A stretch of DNA of 64,000 bases from Leeuwenhoekiella palythoae (GTDB taxonomy: Bacteria; Bacteroidota; Bacteroidia; Flavobacteriales; Flavobacteriaceae): the NCBI RefSeq assembly GCF_900130045.1, contig NZ_FQXT01000001.1, forward strand, positions 186,001-250,000. The letters are read 5' to 3'. Made by a program: the position numbers and the translations under genes. Shown here in pieces: positions 7,742-18,168 of the stretch. Each line of letters begins with the position of its first letter. Position 1 is the stretch's first letter. The notes beneath the pieces were generated by a model, which worked only from the letters and a program-made list of their open reading frames with translations, made no database searches and was not told the origin of the DNA.

Positions 7742-9658
7742 TTATTTAACCTCTTCAAAATCTACGTCTTCTACGTCACTTCCAGAAGCTCCTTCAGCGT
7801 TACCACCGCCTGCTTGACCTGCATCAGGTCCAGGTTGTGCTCCACCTTGTGCCTCAGCTTGAGCTTTGTAGATTTCTTCAGAAGCAGACTTCCAGATCTC
7901 ATTTAAGTTATCTAAAGCCGGCTGCACTTTTTCTACCTCACCAGTAGCGTGCGCTTTTTTCAATTCTTCTAAAGCACCTTCGATTTTGGTCTTATTATCA
8001 GCAGATAATTTATCACCAGATTCTTTCAATAGTTTTTCAGTTTGGAAAACCATTTGATCTGCTTCATTCAATTTATCTACTTTCTCTTTAGCCTTTTTAT
8101 CTGCTTCTGCATTTGCTTCAGCTTCAGACTTCATCTTTTGAATTTCTTCTTCTGTTAAACCTGAAGAAGCTTCAATTCTGATATCTTGTTTCTTACCAGT
8201 CGCCTTATCCTCTGCACTTACTTTGATGATACCGTTAGCATCAATATCAAACGTAACTTCAATTTGAGGAGTACCACGCTGTGCTGGTGGAATACCGTCT
8301 AAGTGGAAACGACCAATTGTTTTGTTGTCATTTGCCATAGGACGCTCACCTTGCAGTACGTGAATTTCAACACTTGGTTGATTATCAGCTGCAGTTGAGA
8401 ATACCTGAGACTTCTTCGTTGGGATCGTAGTGTTTGCTTCGATCAACTTAGTCATCACACCACCCATAGTTTCAATACCTAAAGAAAGTGGTGTTACATC
8501 AAGTAACAATACATCTTTTACATCACCAGTTAATACACCACCTTGAATTGCTGCACCTACTGCTACAACCTCATCAGGGTTTACTCCTTTACTTGGCTTC
8601 TTGTTAAAGAATTTTTCAACAGCTTCTTGAACCGCTGGGATACGTGTAGAACCACCTACAAGAATGATCTCATCGATATCGCTCTTAGAAAGACCTGCTG
8701 CTTTAAGCGCAGACTCACAAGGCTCAATAGTTCTTTTTACTAGATCGTCAATCAACTGCTCAAACTTAGAACGGGTAAGCGTACGTACCAAGTGTTTTGG
8801 TCCACTTGCGGTAGCCGTTACATAAGGCAAGTTAATTTCAGTTTGATTTGAAGAAGAAAGCTCGATTTTTGCTTTTTCAGCAGCTTCTTTTAAACGTTGA
8901 AGTGCCATTGGATCCTTACGAAGGTCCATATCTTCTTCCGCCTTAAATTCTTCAGCTAACCAGTTGATGATTTTGCTATCTACATCATCACCACCTAAAT
9001 GTGTGTCACCATCAGTAGCAAGTACTTCAAATACACCATCACCTAATTCTAGAATAGAAACGTCATGTGTACCACCACCAAAGTCAAATACTACAATTTT
9101 TTGATCACTGTCTTTTTTATCAAGACCGTAAGCAAGTGCTGCAGAAGTTGGTTCGTTGATGATACGCTCTACTTTAAGACCTGCGATCTCACCAGCTTCT
9201 TTAGTTGCTTGACGCTGAGAATCGTTAAAGTAAGCAGGTACAGTAATTACCGCTCCGGTCACTTCTTGTCCTAAATAATCTTCAGCAGTTTTCTTCATTT
9301 TTTGAAGAATCATCGCTGAAAGTTCTTGTGGAGTATATAAACGACCATCGATGTCCACACGTGGAGTGTCGTTATCTCCTTTTACCACTTGGTAAGCAGA
9401 AGCATCAACCTCTTTAGAAGACTCGCTAAATTTATTCCCCATAAAACGCTTGATAGAAGAAATCGTTTTGGTTGGGTTAGTTACTGCTTGTCTTTTTGCA
9501 GGATCTCCTACTTTAATCTCTCCTCCTTCTACAAATGCTATTACAGAAGGAGTAGTTCTTTTACCCTCTGCATTAGGTATAACCACCGGCTCGTTACCTT
9601 CCATCACGGCAACACAAGAGTTAGTTGTACCTAAATCAATTCCTATGATTTTACTCAT
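7742..9658 (-). CDS. dnaK: Chaperone DnaK (Hsp70)
   Basis: ATP-dependent Hsp70 chaperone that binds exposed hydrophobic peptides with DnaJ and GrpE. The full length of 638 residues is present: the N-terminal phosphate loop [14 protein letters not shown], the second ATPase signature [18 protein letters not shown], the third signature [13 protein letters not shown], the hydrophobic linker [18 protein letters not shown], a substrate domain and lid, and a Gly/Ala-rich tail ending in [11 protein letters not shown]. The His in GGGTHDVS replaces the Phe of E. coli DnaK; I believe this is common in flavobacteria. dnaJ and grpE are not adjacent. A perfect inverted repeat lies about 75-85 bp upstream of the start and may be its heat-shock control element. 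Confidence 0.98.
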   Translation of the reverse strand: MSKIIGIDLGTTNSCVAVMEGNEPVVIPNAEGKRTTPSVIAFVEGGEIKVGDPAKRQAVTNPTKTISSIKRFMGNKFSESSKEVDASAYQVVKGDNDTPRVDIDGRLYTPQELSAMILQKMKKTAEDYLGQEVTGAVITVPAYFNDSQRQATKEAGEIAGLKVERIINEPTSAALAYGLDKKDSDQKIVVFDFGGGTHDVSILELGDGVFEVLATDGDTHLGGDDVDSKIINWLAEEFKAEEDMDLRKDPMALQRLKEAAEKAKIELSSSNQTEINLPYVTATASGPKHLVRTLTRSKFEQLIDDLVKRTIEPCESALKAAGLSKSDIDEIILVGGSTRIPAVQEAVEKFFNKKPSKGVNPDEVVAVGAAIQGGVLTGDVKDVLLLDVTPLSLGIETMGGVMTKLIEANTTIPTKKSQVFSTAADNQPSVEIHVLQGERPMANDNKTIGRFHLDGIPPAQRGTPQIEVTFDIDANGIIKVSAEDKATGKKQDIRIEASSGLTEEEIQKMKSEAEANAEADKKAKEKVDKLNEADQMVFQTEKLLKESGDKLSADNKTKIEGALEELKKAHATGEVEKVQPALDNLNEIWKSASEEIYKAQAEAQGGAQPGPDAGQAGGGNAEGASGSDVEDVDFEEVK

Positions 9659-9731
9659 TATATATAATTTTAAGTGTTATTAAATTTTATTCAGCCTGTT
9701 AAAGTCAATCTTTATGCCAGTAGAAATTTGC

Positions 9732-9744
9732 TGACAAGCTGTCA
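9732..9744 (-). promoter_or_regulatory. Inverted repeat upstream of dnaK, candidate heat-shock operator
   Basis: TGACA-AGC-TGTCA, a perfect 13-bp repeat with a 3-nt spacer, placed 74-86 bp before the dnaK start. No CIRCE element is present. A function in heat-shock control is inference from position only. Confidence 0.35.
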
Positions 9745-9821
9745 TAAATTTAATTTTCATCTTTTAGAATTCAGACAACAACGCACAAAGGGTCGCTGCT
9801 CTAGTGTCAATTTTGTAGGTT

Positions 9822-11441
9822 TTAAGCCAACTCTTCAAAGACACGTGCTGCAGCTTCCGCACCGGGATCGGGAATTCCTTCCAAAGAGTTTTCCGATAAA
9901 TAAGAAGATCTACCAAATTTAGTTTGCGTAATTTCTTTGGTCTTATCAGCGCCCTTTCGGGCTGCACGAGCAGCTTCGGTAATGCTTTTATCTTCAGCCA
10001 GTGCTTCAAAAGCAGGTTGCAACGCATCAATCATCGTTCGCTGCCCTTCTTCGGCCCCGCCAAACTCTTTCATTTTATTAAGTCCTTCTAACAAAGATTT
10101 TCCTAAATGTTGTGATTCTTTATAAGCGTTTCCGGCTCTGGTAAATAGAATAGAAAGTAATACTCCGCTTGAACCTCCGGTTTCCCGAGCTAAAATGCGG
10201 CCTATAGTAATAAGCAACTCTGAATAATCCGCTAGCGGAAGTTTATCTAGTACTTCTTGAAGCTTCTTTGCTCCTGTGGCAAAAGTTGATCCGGCATCAC
10301 CATCCCCTACTTTTTCATCAATAGCATTGAGTTCATCTTTTGATTCAATCAGCATCATAGTTATGGCATTAATAGCTTTGGAAACCTCACTATTGCTAGA
10401 AGCTTTATAAGGAAGCGTCTTAGGCAACTCCGGACTTTCAACCGAAGATTTTTCGGCGTACGTTCTGATCATCCAGGCAGCCGGCTGTGCTTTTGCAGTT
10501 AGTGCTTCGGTAATCTCATCATCTAATTGCAGCACCGAAATAGAAACACCATTCATATTAAGTGAGGTCATTAATTGCGCCGGCCCAACCAAAAGTTTCA
10601 CATTTTTAGCAAGCTCACTTTTACTAATGCCATTAAGCAGAATGCTCATCTCTAAAGGAGTGACACTTCCTAAATTATTAAGCAATAAGGCATACTCCTG
10701 CTCCTCATGAGGTAAAAATTGTGTTAGCTTCTTCAACATTTTCTCCACCAGCACATCTGCATTTTGAATACTAATTTTTTCGACTCCGGGTTCGCCGTGA
10801 ATCCCGAGTCCTAATTCAGCCTCAGAATCTTCTAAACGCGAAGCTTCGGGATGTTCAAACTTTTTTCCTTCTTCTAAGGATAAACCTATAGAACACGTCT
10901 GGCTGGCTACTTTTTGAGCCATTGCAGCAACTTCTTCAAGATCTTTTCCGGCTTCTGCCAAATATCCTGCGACTTTATGCACAAATAGTGTCCCGGCAAG
11001 GCCACGCTGCTCAACATCTTCACCAAGTGCGATATCGTCGCCCACAATCACGGTTTCTACTTTATATCCCATTTCACGAGCTTGCTCTGCTGCCAGACCA
11101 AAATTGAGTCGGTCGCCCGTATAATTTTTAATCACAAGTAAACAGCCTTGATCTCCGGTTGTAGCCACGATCGCAGATAACACCGCATCCACAGACGGAG
11201 ACGCAAAAATGTCGCCGCATACTGCAGCGGTAAGCATTCCCTCACCTACAAATCCGGCGTGGGCCGGTTCGTGACCACTTCCACCTCCTGAGATCACAGA
11301 TACTTTATTGGCATCGATCTCCTTTCTAAGCACGACCCGCACCTCAGGAAAATTATCAAGTTTAGTAAGTTTAGGGTCAGTCAATATCCCCTCGATCGCT
11401 TCATTGACGACATTTTGGGGTTCATTTATAAAAAATTTCAT
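9822..11441 (-). CDS. dhaK: Single-chain ATP-dependent dihydroxyacetone kinase (DhaK-DhaL fusion)
   Basis: Phosphorylates dihydroxyacetone (or related trioses) with ATP. Start chosen at 11441 (MKFFINEPQN), because the longer frame to 11471 adds an unrelated N-terminus. The DhaK domain covers about residues 1-330, with SGGGSGHEPAH (residues 51-61) and GLGIHGEPG (His215), whose His forms the covalent hemiaminal with substrate in this family. The DhaL domain (about 345-539) carries the ATP/Mg signature KVGDGDAGSTFATG and a later GGSSGVLLS loop. The fusion of both domains marks the ATP-type enzyme (as in Citrobacter and eukaryotes) rather than the PTS-type DhaKLM. It stands alone between sdaA and dnaK; no glycerol dehydrogenase is near. 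Confidence 0.92.
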   Translation of the reverse strand: MKFFINEPQNVVNEAIEGILTDPKLTKLDNFPEVRVVLRKEIDANKVSVISGGGSGHEPAHAGFVGEGMLTAAVCGDIFASPSVDAVLSAIVATTGDQGCLLVIKNYTGDRLNFGLAAEQAREMGYKVETVIVGDDIALGEDVEQRGLAGTLFVHKVAGYLAEAGKDLEEVAAMAQKVASQTCSIGLSLEEGKKFEHPEASRLEDSEAELGLGIHGEPGVEKISIQNADVLVEKMLKKLTQFLPHEEQEYALLLNNLGSVTPLEMSILLNGISKSELAKNVKLLVGPAQLMTSLNMNGVSISVLQLDDEITEALTAKAQPAAWMIRTYAEKSSVESPELPKTLPYKASSNSEVSKAINAITMMLIESKDELNAIDEKVGDGDAGSTFATGAKKLQEVLDKLPLADYSELLITIGRILARETGGSSGVLLSILFTRAGNAYKESQHLGKSLLEGLNKMKEFGGAEEGQRTMIDALQPAFEALAEDKSITEAARAARKGADKTKEITQTKFGRSSYLSENSLEGIPDPGAEAAARVFEELA

Positions 11442-11657
11442 GAGTGTAATTTGAATAATTTGCAGCTTCAAATTACAATTTAGCGCAGCCTTACACTCTT
11501 AAAGCTTCCTTATAAAAATGTTTAAATTTCAATTGACATAGCGCTCCACCGAGATCTACTGCAACCTAAATTTTGTCATTTACTCCTATTGATACTCTAA
11601 ATAAATTTGGTAAAACAATGAGTTTCAATGCCGGTCAATTAACCAATTTACCCAACT

Positions 11658-11727
11658 AAATCAATTGATTTTTCAACCTATGACAACGATGTAGCATCAT
11701 CTAAAATCCTATATTTGGCGCCAAATA
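11658..11727 (+). promoter_or_regulatory. sdaA upstream control region with two perfect palindromes
   Basis: Within the 316-bp space between dhaK and sdaA are two perfect palindromes: AAATCAATTGATTT (11658-11671) and TATTTGGCGCCAAATA (11712-11727). The second overlaps TATATTTG (11710-11717), a perfect match to the Bacteroidota -7 box TAnnTTTG, 41 bp before the ATG. I did not find a convincing -33 TTG. A repressor covering the -7 box is a natural reading, but the regulator is unknown. Confidence 0.45.
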
Positions 11728-11757
11728 AAACCCTATAATTCGTCTTAAATATACCCT

Positions 11758-13191
11758 ATGAAAAAAATCGAGAGCATTAGCGTCTTTGATATGCTTAAAA
11801 TTGGCGTAGGCCCTTCTAGTTCGCATACGCTAGGGCCGTGGCGCGCTGCTCGCAGATGGATTAGTAAACTAAAGGATAAGGGTAAATTTGACAACGTTGA
11901 GCGCATTACCGTAGAGCTTTATGGTTCGCTTACGCTTACAGGAAAAGGGCACGCTACAGATATCGCGGTGTTGCTGGGCTTAGAAGGTCTTGACCCGCAA
12001 AAATTTCCAATTGAGGATATTAGCGGTGTTATTGAGCGTATTCGAAAAGAGAGAAAACTGAGCTTTAATAGTGAGCGTTTACTAGATTTTGATTCGGAAA
12101 CTCAAATTATTTTCAACAAAAAGTTTAAACCTTTTCACCCTAATGGTATCACATTTAGAGCTCAGTTGAGTTCAGGCAAACGCACCACAGATACGTTCTA
12201 TTCAATTGGCGGTGGTTTTGTCGTGCAAGAAGAACGCAAGCGCTCTAAGATAAAACAAGAACAACTTAAAGGCTTTCCATACCCTATACAATCAGGAAAA
12301 GAATTATTAGCCTATTGTAAGGCCGAAAATCTAAAAATCTCTGAACTCGTTCTTGAGAATGAGAAATCCTTGAATACTGAGGAAGAGATCAATTTTAGAC
12401 TGAAGGAGATCTGGAATGTAATGCTGGATTCTATGTACACCGGTTGCCACACCGAAGGTACATTACCGGGCGGACTCAATGTACGTCGTCGTGCGTTTGA
12501 TTCCCATAAAAATCTGATAGGCGACTGCAACTACACAAATGCTGAAGAATGGATCACTGCAATTCGCGGTACCGAGGTTAAGTTCAGGCAAATTCTCAAA
12601 TGGGTTTCCTGCTTTGCGCTTGCTGTAAACGAAGTAAACGCTTCTTTAGGTCGGGTGGTCACTGCTCCCACAAATGGTAGCGCGGGTGTGATCCCGGCGG
12701 TGATGATGTATTATATGGTTATTGAGAATCACGATGCCAACTTTGAAGACATCAGACAATTTATGCTGGTAGCCGGTGAAATTGGTAGCTTGTTTAAAAA
12801 AGGAGCTACTATTTCTGCCGCGATGGGAGGCTGTCAAGCTGAAATAGGAGTTTCAAGCGCAATGGCAGCCGGCGCCTTAACCGAATTAATGGGCGGCACA
12901 CCGGAACAGGTTTTAATGGCAAGTGAGATCGCAATGGAACATCACTTAGGATTAACCTGCGATCCTATTGCTGGTTTGGTTCAAATTCCGTGTATAGAGC
13001 GTAATGCGATGGGTGCCATCAAGGCCATTAACGCTTGTGAAATGGCTCTAGACACAGATGCTCGCAATGCCAAAGTGCCGCTAGATAAAGTTATTGAAAC
13101 GATGTGGCAAACTGCGAAAGATATGAACTCTAAATATAAAGAAACTAGCGAAGGTGGGCTTGCTGTAAACGTGGCGTTAAGCGATTGCTAG
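11758..13191 (+). CDS. sdaA: L-serine ammonia-lyase, iron-sulfur type (single chain)
   Basis: Deaminates L-serine to pyruvate with a [4Fe-4S] cluster. The single polypeptide of 477 residues combines the beta domain (start to about residue 170, containing [12 protein letters not shown]) and the catalytic alpha domain. The alpha domain has [13 protein letters not shown] (about residue 303), the Cys of GCQAEIG (359), and the Cys pair in TCDPIAG (401) and IPCIERN (412), the three cluster ligands expected of this family. The start is the ATG 31 bp after the palindrome at 11712-11727. Its stop codon overlaps that of the convergent MACPF gene by 4 bp (CTAG). It degrades the product of the serC-serA pathway found later in this window. 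Confidence 0.95.
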   Translation: MKKIESISVFDMLKIGVGPSSSHTLGPWRAARRWISKLKDKGKFDNVERITVELYGSLTLTGKGHATDIAVLLGLEGLDPQKFPIEDISGVIERIRKERKLSFNSERLLDFDSETQIIFNKKFKPFHPNGITFRAQLSSGKRTTDTFYSIGGGFVVQEERKRSKIKQEQLKGFPYPIQSGKELLAYCKAENLKISELVLENEKSLNTEEEINFRLKEIWNVMLDSMYTGCHTEGTLPGGLNVRRRAFDSHKNLIGDCNYTNAEEWITAIRGTEVKFRQILKWVSCFALAVNEVNASLGRVVTAPTNGSAGVIPAVMMYYMVIENHDANFEDIRQFMLVAGEIGSLFKKGATISAAMGGCQAEIGVSSAMAAGALTELMGGTPEQVLMASEIAMEHHLGLTCDPIAGLVQIPCIERNAMGAIKAINACEMALDTDARNAKVPLDKVIETMWQTAKDMNSKYKETSEGGLAVNVALSDC

Positions 13192-16100
13192 CGGTAAATG
13201 CTCTCTTTTAATAACTGTCTAATCGATTTGTCTTCGGCGTAATCATAAACAGTTTGCCGTTTTATGGTCTGTGCTTCAACAAGCGCTCCATTTGCGAGTA
13301 GTTTTTTTATGATCTCTGTGTTTTGATTTCCGCCTTTTACCGCCCAATGCAGTGGGGTCTCTCCTATTTTATTTTTCGCATTAATATTCAACCCGTAGTC
13401 TAGTAAGTCCTCAATAAGCTGAAGATCTTCTTTATCGCTTTTAAACACAACATAATGTAAGAGCGTATTCCCTTCAAGATCCAGCACTTTGGGATCTAAA
13501 CCGGCATCCAACAAAACGGGTACTGCTTCTTGAAAATCAGCACGCATAACTCTAAATAGATCTTGATCTTCGGTCATCGCTCCTTTGGCAATACTTAAGT
13601 TTAACATTTCAGCCTGCTTGGTTTCTAGAGCTGCTTTATATGCGTAATCCGGATTAGAAACACGATCGATCAAATGAGATACCACTTGAGGCATCCCGTT
13701 TTTAACAGCATTAAAAATCAAGGTATTTGTAAGTAAATCATTGGCAGCAAGCTCGATCAACTTTAAGGCTATTTCTTCACTCTTTGAGTCAACAGCCGCC
13801 CGCAGTGCTGCTGCGTCAGCCTGAGCACCATAACTTAAATTTGTTTCTACCAGCTTTGCATCTTTAAGCGCGATAAGATCTAGCATAATCGCATCAGGAT
13901 CCATTTGACGTGTTTCAAGCAGTACTTTGGCCAACTCAATATTCTGGTTCTTTGACGCACTTTTTAAAAGATTTGGGTTTTCAACTACAGCTCCTTTTTC
14001 AATCAAATAGTGCGTGATACTGCTATTGCCCGATTGGATTGCCGCGTCAACCGCCAGTTGTGGATCTGCACGTTTTGAAATCAAAAACTCCACTAGCTCC
14101 TGATTTTCATTTTTGACGACTTCCGTGAGGTGTACATTGGGATCTACTTCAGCTTCTTTCTGCTGAAAAACATACTTTGCAAAATCGGTTTGATTGTATT
14201 TAACGGCAACGCGTAAGGCTGTTTTAGGATCTCCGTTAAAGCGATCTAGACTTTCCTTAAAAAGTGTAAAATCATTTTCCGCAGCAGCGTAATCAAAAGC
14301 AGGGGCTGCATTCGCGCCGTGTTCAAGACTTAATCTGACCGCAGGTGTGCTCTTAAAAAGTATTGCTTGTTCTAGTGAAAAGTCTGCACGGTCTTCTTGA
14401 TCTAACGCTTGACCTAAAATTGCCAAGTTACTATTGGTTATTGCAGTGGTAATCACTTTGTCTGAAAGTTGCGCCTCCCCTTGCTGCAAAAAATAAGAGA
14501 ATAATGTAGTATCATCAGCTTGAGCAACAACCTCTAAAACCTGTGCCGACGTTGTGGTGACCATTTTAATCTGATCTAAGAGCTCTGAATCTTCAGACTT
14601 TAAGGCTTCTTCTAAAATAGTGGCATTAGCCTCCGCTCCAAATTCAATAAACTGTTCGACGAGATCGGCATCTGCGTTAGTTACGGCGAGCGCTAGCATT
14701 TCGGTATCAGCAGTAAAATTAGTGATCCCATCACTCATCAGCGCTTTGACTGCTTTATAGTCTTTGTTTCTAACGGCGAAAGCAATATCATTATTCACGG
14801 GTTTTGCCCCTTCTCGAAGCAGTGCATAAATCACCTCAGGAGCTTTGTAAGCAACTGCTTTAAAGATCATATTGTTCTTAGGTTTTGCGCCCCGTTCTAG
14901 TAATGTCAATGCCTTTTCTTTACTGAAATAATCCGGATCAAAAACCAGATCCAGATCACTGGTTGTAGGTTGCACGCCAAAATCAAAAATTGTATTCAGT
15001 ACAGCTGCATCATCAAAATTCTGTACTGCTGCGGCAATAACGCCATCCACTGCCCGGGATGCCCCGGCGAGGTATTTTTCTACGATTGCTAGCGTATCTC
15101 CTCGTGCCGCAGCAGCGACCAATTCGGAGTCCAAAGCATAATTATAAGGATTCCCGGAAGCTACAATTAGCGTATGTTCTTTAAGTTGTTCTAAACTGTA
15201 TTTGATGGTAAACACATCGTTATCAATAGTGGTTATCTGAACTTCTTTAAATACAGGTTGTACCAGTGCTTCCTTAAAAGCCGTTCTGGCAGTCTCGGGT
15301 CCGCTAATAAATAAAGTGGTTCGGTTTTCACCTTTGACCAACTTTTTAGTATCATCCCAAATGCTGACGTAAGATCCCTTTAATTCTTCAGGCGAAATTG
15401 TAAAATCAAGAATCTTGTTAAGTGCAATTTCTTCATCTGTTAGCAATGTATTCAAGTCTATCCCCTGATACTCAATCAAAGGTTTGGTGGTCATAGGTTC
15501 ACCATTGGCATTAAAACTTCCAAAGAAAAGATCGCCAACATAATTGGTTCTTGAAGACTCTTCTGCCGTTCCCATACTGTTTTTTACAACAGAGATCGCT
15601 TTTTGCCGAAAGCGCAACGAATATTTCTGAAAGAATGAAGAACTATGCTCTTGCGCTTGCCAGTTTTTAACTCTGGATTCCGCACGTGCAAGGGCAGTCT
15701 CGAGCAAAACTCTTTTTTCTGCTATATCCTCAAGCTCCGGAAAGTTTTGAGGAGTGAGTAGGGTCGTCAGCGGCTTATAGGTTGCTTCGATTATTTGAGC
15801 ATTCTCAGGAGTTACGGTTTGCTCCCAGCGCTCGTCCCAGATCTCTTTAGAGTCACCTCCTCGCGTAAAACGCTGTGGAGGACCTAACTGAATGTAAGGA
15901 TCTGTAAGTGTATCGCCACGTTGCTGCTCGCCGACTGCGATGAGTAATTTGGTTTTAAATTCTTTTTCTGAATAGGGAGAATTGACAAAGTTTTCAGACC
16001 GAATAATATTACGGGTCAGAAATAGTCCGCCATAGGTTACGCGGGTGGTATAGTGTGTTCCAAACCAACTGAGAAAACCTTCGGCTGTCAAATCGCGACC

Positions 16101-16562
16101 AAGCCGAGCGACGGCATCTTTAAACTTTTCAGAAATCTGATTCTGCTGAAGCTCTAGCGCAAATAAGCTCTTTTTACGTAACGTATAGACATACAACAAC
16201 TGATCTTTTTTCTCAGCATCGGCAGTACTATTATACGCTTGTGAAAAATTTGCCGAAGCCACTAAATCTTCAGCATCTAGCCCCAGAATCTTTTGCTCAA
16301 AATCATAAGCGGTTTGTACAAATTCATAGCGCAACTCTGAAGCCTTCTCAACAGGAAGCACTGCATTGGACTCATTTTTAGTCTCAAAAACAGTGAAAGG
16401 AACTGAGCGAATAACTGATTTATGCCCGGGATCAAGAGGATCCAAAAAACGTATATCAACGCCAAATCCGGGCGCTCGTAGCGTATCAATAGTTTGCTGC
16501 CCGCAACAAATCTGGAAACCAAATAGTACAAGAAAATAGAATAAGTAACAGGAGCCCCTCAC
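13188..16562 (-). CDS. Secreted MACPF-domain protein with C-terminal ankyrin-repeat array
   Basis: A 1124-residue protein with a signal peptide (about residues 1-21). Residues about 25-340 look like a membrane-attack-complex/perforin domain: the stretch FGTHYTTRVTYGG (167-179) fits the MACPF signature [YW]-G-[ST]-H-[FY]-x6-G-G, with Phe in the first position. An N-terminal GFGVDIRF-type segment is also family-like. Residues about 340-475 form a linker region I cannot assign. From about 476 to the end there are roughly 18-20 degenerate ankyrin repeats of about 32 residues, the last ones canonical (EGNTLLHYVV, GETPLHWAVKGGNQ). MACPF proteins oligomerise into pores; in Bacteroidales several are secreted antimicrobial toxins (BSAPs). 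A pore-forming effector is therefore plausible but unproven. It is a single gene; no immunity gene is evident. Confidence 0.75.
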   Translation of the reverse strand: MRGSCYLFYFLVLFGFQICCGQQTIDTLRAPGFGVDIRFLDPLDPGHKSVIRSVPFTVFETKNESNAVLPVEKASELRYEFVQTAYDFEQKILGLDAEDLVASANFSQAYNSTADAEKKDQLLYVYTLRKKSLFALELQQNQISEKFKDAVARLGRDLTAEGFLSWFGTHYTTRVTYGGLFLTRNIIRSENFVNSPYSEKEFKTKLLIAVGEQQRGDTLTDPYIQLGPPQRFTRGGDSKEIWDERWEQTVTPENAQIIEATYKPLTTLLTPQNFPELEDIAEKRVLLETALARAESRVKNWQAQEHSSSFFQKYSLRFRQKAISVVKNSMGTAEESSRTNYVGDLFFGSFNANGEPMTTKPLIEYQGIDLNTLLTDEEIALNKILDFTISPEELKGSYVSIWDDTKKLVKGENRTTLFISGPETARTAFKEALVQPVFKEVQITTIDNDVFTIKYSLEQLKEHTLIVASGNPYNYALDSELVAAAARGDTLAIVEKYLAGASRAVDGVIAAAVQNFDDAAVLNTIFDFGVQPTTSDLDLVFDPDYFSKEKALTLLERGAKPKNNMIFKAVAYKAPEVIYALLREGAKPVNNDIAFAVRNKDYKAVKALMSDGITNFTADTEMLALAVTNADADLVEQFIEFGAEANATILEEALKSEDSELLDQIKMVTTTSAQVLEVVAQADDTTLFSYFLQQGEAQLSDKVITTAITNSNLAILGQALDQEDRADFSLEQAILFKSTPAVRLSLEHGANAAPAFDYAAAENDFTLFKESLDRFNGDPKTALRVAVKYNQTDFAKYVFQQKEAEVDPNVHLTEVVKNENQELVEFLISKRADPQLAVDAAIQSGNSSITHYLIEKGAVVENPNLLKSASKNQNIELAKVLLETRQMDPDAIMLDLIALKDAKLVETNLSYGAQADAAALRAAVDSKSEEIALKLIELAANDLLTNTLIFNAVKNGMPQVVSHLIDRVSNPDYAYKAALETKQAEMLNLSIAKGAMTEDQDLFRVMRADFQEAVPVLLDAGLDPKVLDLEGNTLLHYVVFKSDKEDLQLIEDLLDYGLNINAKNKIGETPLHWAVKGGNQNTEIIKKLLANGALVEAQTIKRQTVYDYAEDKSIRQLLKESIYR

Positions 16563-16738
16563 GGTTTATGAATTTAAAATTAACGCTACGAGGGGATTAT
16601 TAAGGGAGTTTGAAGATAGTTAAATAACTGAAAAACACAAAGCTATTTATTCGATAATCGAGACTGAGATGTCGCAAGGCTCGTCCCGAATTCAATAGCA
16701 GTTATATAAAATAGCTTATGCGTTAACACAAAAGCAGA

Positions 16739-17188
16739 TTACTTACAACCTTCTTGATGTCTGGTATCAACAATGTAAAAGATCTTCCAGGTATTGTCAT
16801 CCCAGATCATCTGAAAATTATTGACTCCGCAATGGCTTATTTCGTTGTTTATATAGAATTCATAGGGCGTCCATACGTTAGCCATTAATACATCAACACG
16901 TACTTTATAATCCAGAATGCGTTCTTCAAAATTTACAGTATCAGGAATCCCGGCGATCGATTTTAAAAAGGAATCAAAACTGCTGGTTGAAAGTTTTACC
17001 GAGCCTGATTTAGACAACCCAATAGATTGCATTTTAATCGAATCATAAACCAATTCTTTCATAGCTAAAGTATCCTGCTGATGAAATGCATTAAAAAATG
17101 CAATTACCACTTCTTTAGCCTGCTCAGGCTCTTGAGCTTTTACACAGCTAAATGAAATAATAAAAACGAGCGTAATAATTCTTTTCAA
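16739..17188 (-). CDS. Secreted NTF2-like (SnoaL/DUF4440-type) protein
   Basis: A 149-residue protein with a signal peptide (residues 1-18, ending VKA-Q). The mature part begins with a helix-rich EQAKEVVIAFFNAFHQQDTLAM segment and ends with QMIWDDNTWKIFYIVDTRHQ, the paired pattern of cone-shaped NTF2-like folds of the SnoaL/DUF4440 superfamily. Such domains bind small ligands or act as enzymes with few conserved residues, so no reaction can be named. Two Cys in the mature region (NEISHCGVN and the terminal EGCK) could form a disulfide. It lies about 176 bp upstream of the MACPF gene on the same strand, too far to assume cotranscription, and is divergent from panB. Confidence 0.7.
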   Translation of the reverse strand: MKRIITLVFIISFSCVKAQEPEQAKEVVIAFFNAFHQQDTLAMKELVYDSIKMQSIGLSKSGSVKLSTSSFDSFLKSIAGIPDTVNFEERILDYKVRVDVLMANVWTPYEFYINNEISHCGVNNFQMIWDDNTWKIFYIVDTRHQEGCK

Positions 17189-17322
17189 AGTGATGGTTTT
17201 TAGTAGCGGTTTGACAGTTAAAATACTAATGCATTAACACCCTTGCTTTTATATTCAAAGCTTTCTTTTTGGGGCAAAACGTGAGTAATTTACTACTTTT
17301 ACGCGCATTTAAAAATTGTGCT

Positions 17323-18141
17323 ATGTCAGCAGCAAAAAAAGAATACAAAAGAATTACGGTTAAATCTTTAACCGAAATGAAAAGTCAAGGCGAGAAAATC
17401 GCAATGCTTACCGCATATGACTATACTACAGCTAAAATTCTAGACCGTGCCGGTATCGATGTAATTTTAGTTGGCGACTCTGCCTCTAACGTTATGGCAG
17501 GTCACGAGACCACGCTACCGATCACTTTAGATCAAATGATTTACCACGCATCATCGGTAATTCGTGCTATAAAGCGCTCTCTAGTGGTAGTAGATCTCCC
17601 CTTCGGAACCTATCAGAGTGACCCTAAAGAAGCACTTCGTTCTGCAATTCGCATTATGAAAGAAAGCGGCGGTCACGCATTAAAATTGGAAGGTGGAAAA
17701 GAAATTAAAGAGTCTATCAAACGTATTCTACACGCTGGAATTCCGGTGATGGGACATTTGGGGTTAACACCACAGTCTATTTATAAATTTGGTACGTACA
17801 CCGTACGCGCTAAAGAAGAATCTGAAGCTCAGAAGCTTAAAGAAGACGCACTACTTCTAGAAAAATTAGGCTGCTTTGCGGTGGTTTTAGAAAAAGTACC
17901 GAGCAAATTAGCTAAAGAAGTAGCCGAAAGTCTTACTATTCCTGTCATTGGTATCGGCGCCGGTAATGGCGTTGACGGTCAGGTTTTGGTAATGCACGAT
18001 ATGCTAGGAATGAGTAAAGAATTCAGTCCGCGCTTTTTACGCAGATATTTAGACCTGCACACCTTGATGACCGGTGCGTTTGAGCAGTATATTACTGATG
18101 TAAAGGCTGTTGATTTTCCTTCTGAAGATGAGCAATACTAA
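17323..18141 (+). CDS. panB: 3-methyl-2-oxobutanoate hydroxymethyltransferase
   Basis: First step of pantothenate synthesis: transfers a hydroxymethyl group from methylene-tetrahydrofolate to 2-oxoisovalerate, giving ketopantoate. The protein starting [13 protein letters not shown] at 17323 has 272 residues, the family length. A longer frame to 17269 adds unrelated residues over what looks like promoter sequence. Visible are [12 protein letters not shown], the metal-binding [23 protein letters not shown], and [16 protein letters not shown]. Its substrate 2-oxoisovalerate is an intermediate of the valine branch encoded by ilvD/ilvB/ilvC in this window. The next gene (RluA-type) begins immediately after the stop codon and in the same frame. 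Confidence 0.96.
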   Translation: MSAAKKEYKRITVKSLTEMKSQGEKIAMLTAYDYTTAKILDRAGIDVILVGDSASNVMAGHETTLPITLDQMIYHASSVIRAIKRSLVVVDLPFGTYQSDPKEALRSAIRIMKESGGHALKLEGGKEIKESIKRILHAGIPVMGHLGLTPQSIYKFGTYTVRAKEESEAQKLKEDALLLEKLGCFAVVLEKVPSKLAKEVAESLTIPVIGIGAGNGVDGQVLVMHDMLGMSKEFSPRFLRRYLDLHTLMTGAFEQYITDVKAVDFPSEDEQY

Positions 18142-18168
18142 GTTGTCTTTCCTCTGAAAAATCAAGCA

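Noticed and set aside
9065-9634. Several plus-strand ORFs opposite dnaK
   Set aside because: Shadows of a strongly conserved coding sequence; no independent support.
9764-10030. 88-codon ORF nested in the dihydroxyacetone kinase gene
   Set aside because: Alternative frame of the DhaL domain coding region, without family features.
13188-16562. Suspected frameshift in the long MACPF-ankyrin gene
   Set aside because: The frame is continuous from the signal peptide to the last ankyrin repeat; no broken segment was found.
17269-17322. N-terminal extension of PanB
   Set aside because: The 18 extra residues are unlike the family and overlie promoter-like sequence; the ATG at 17323 fits better.
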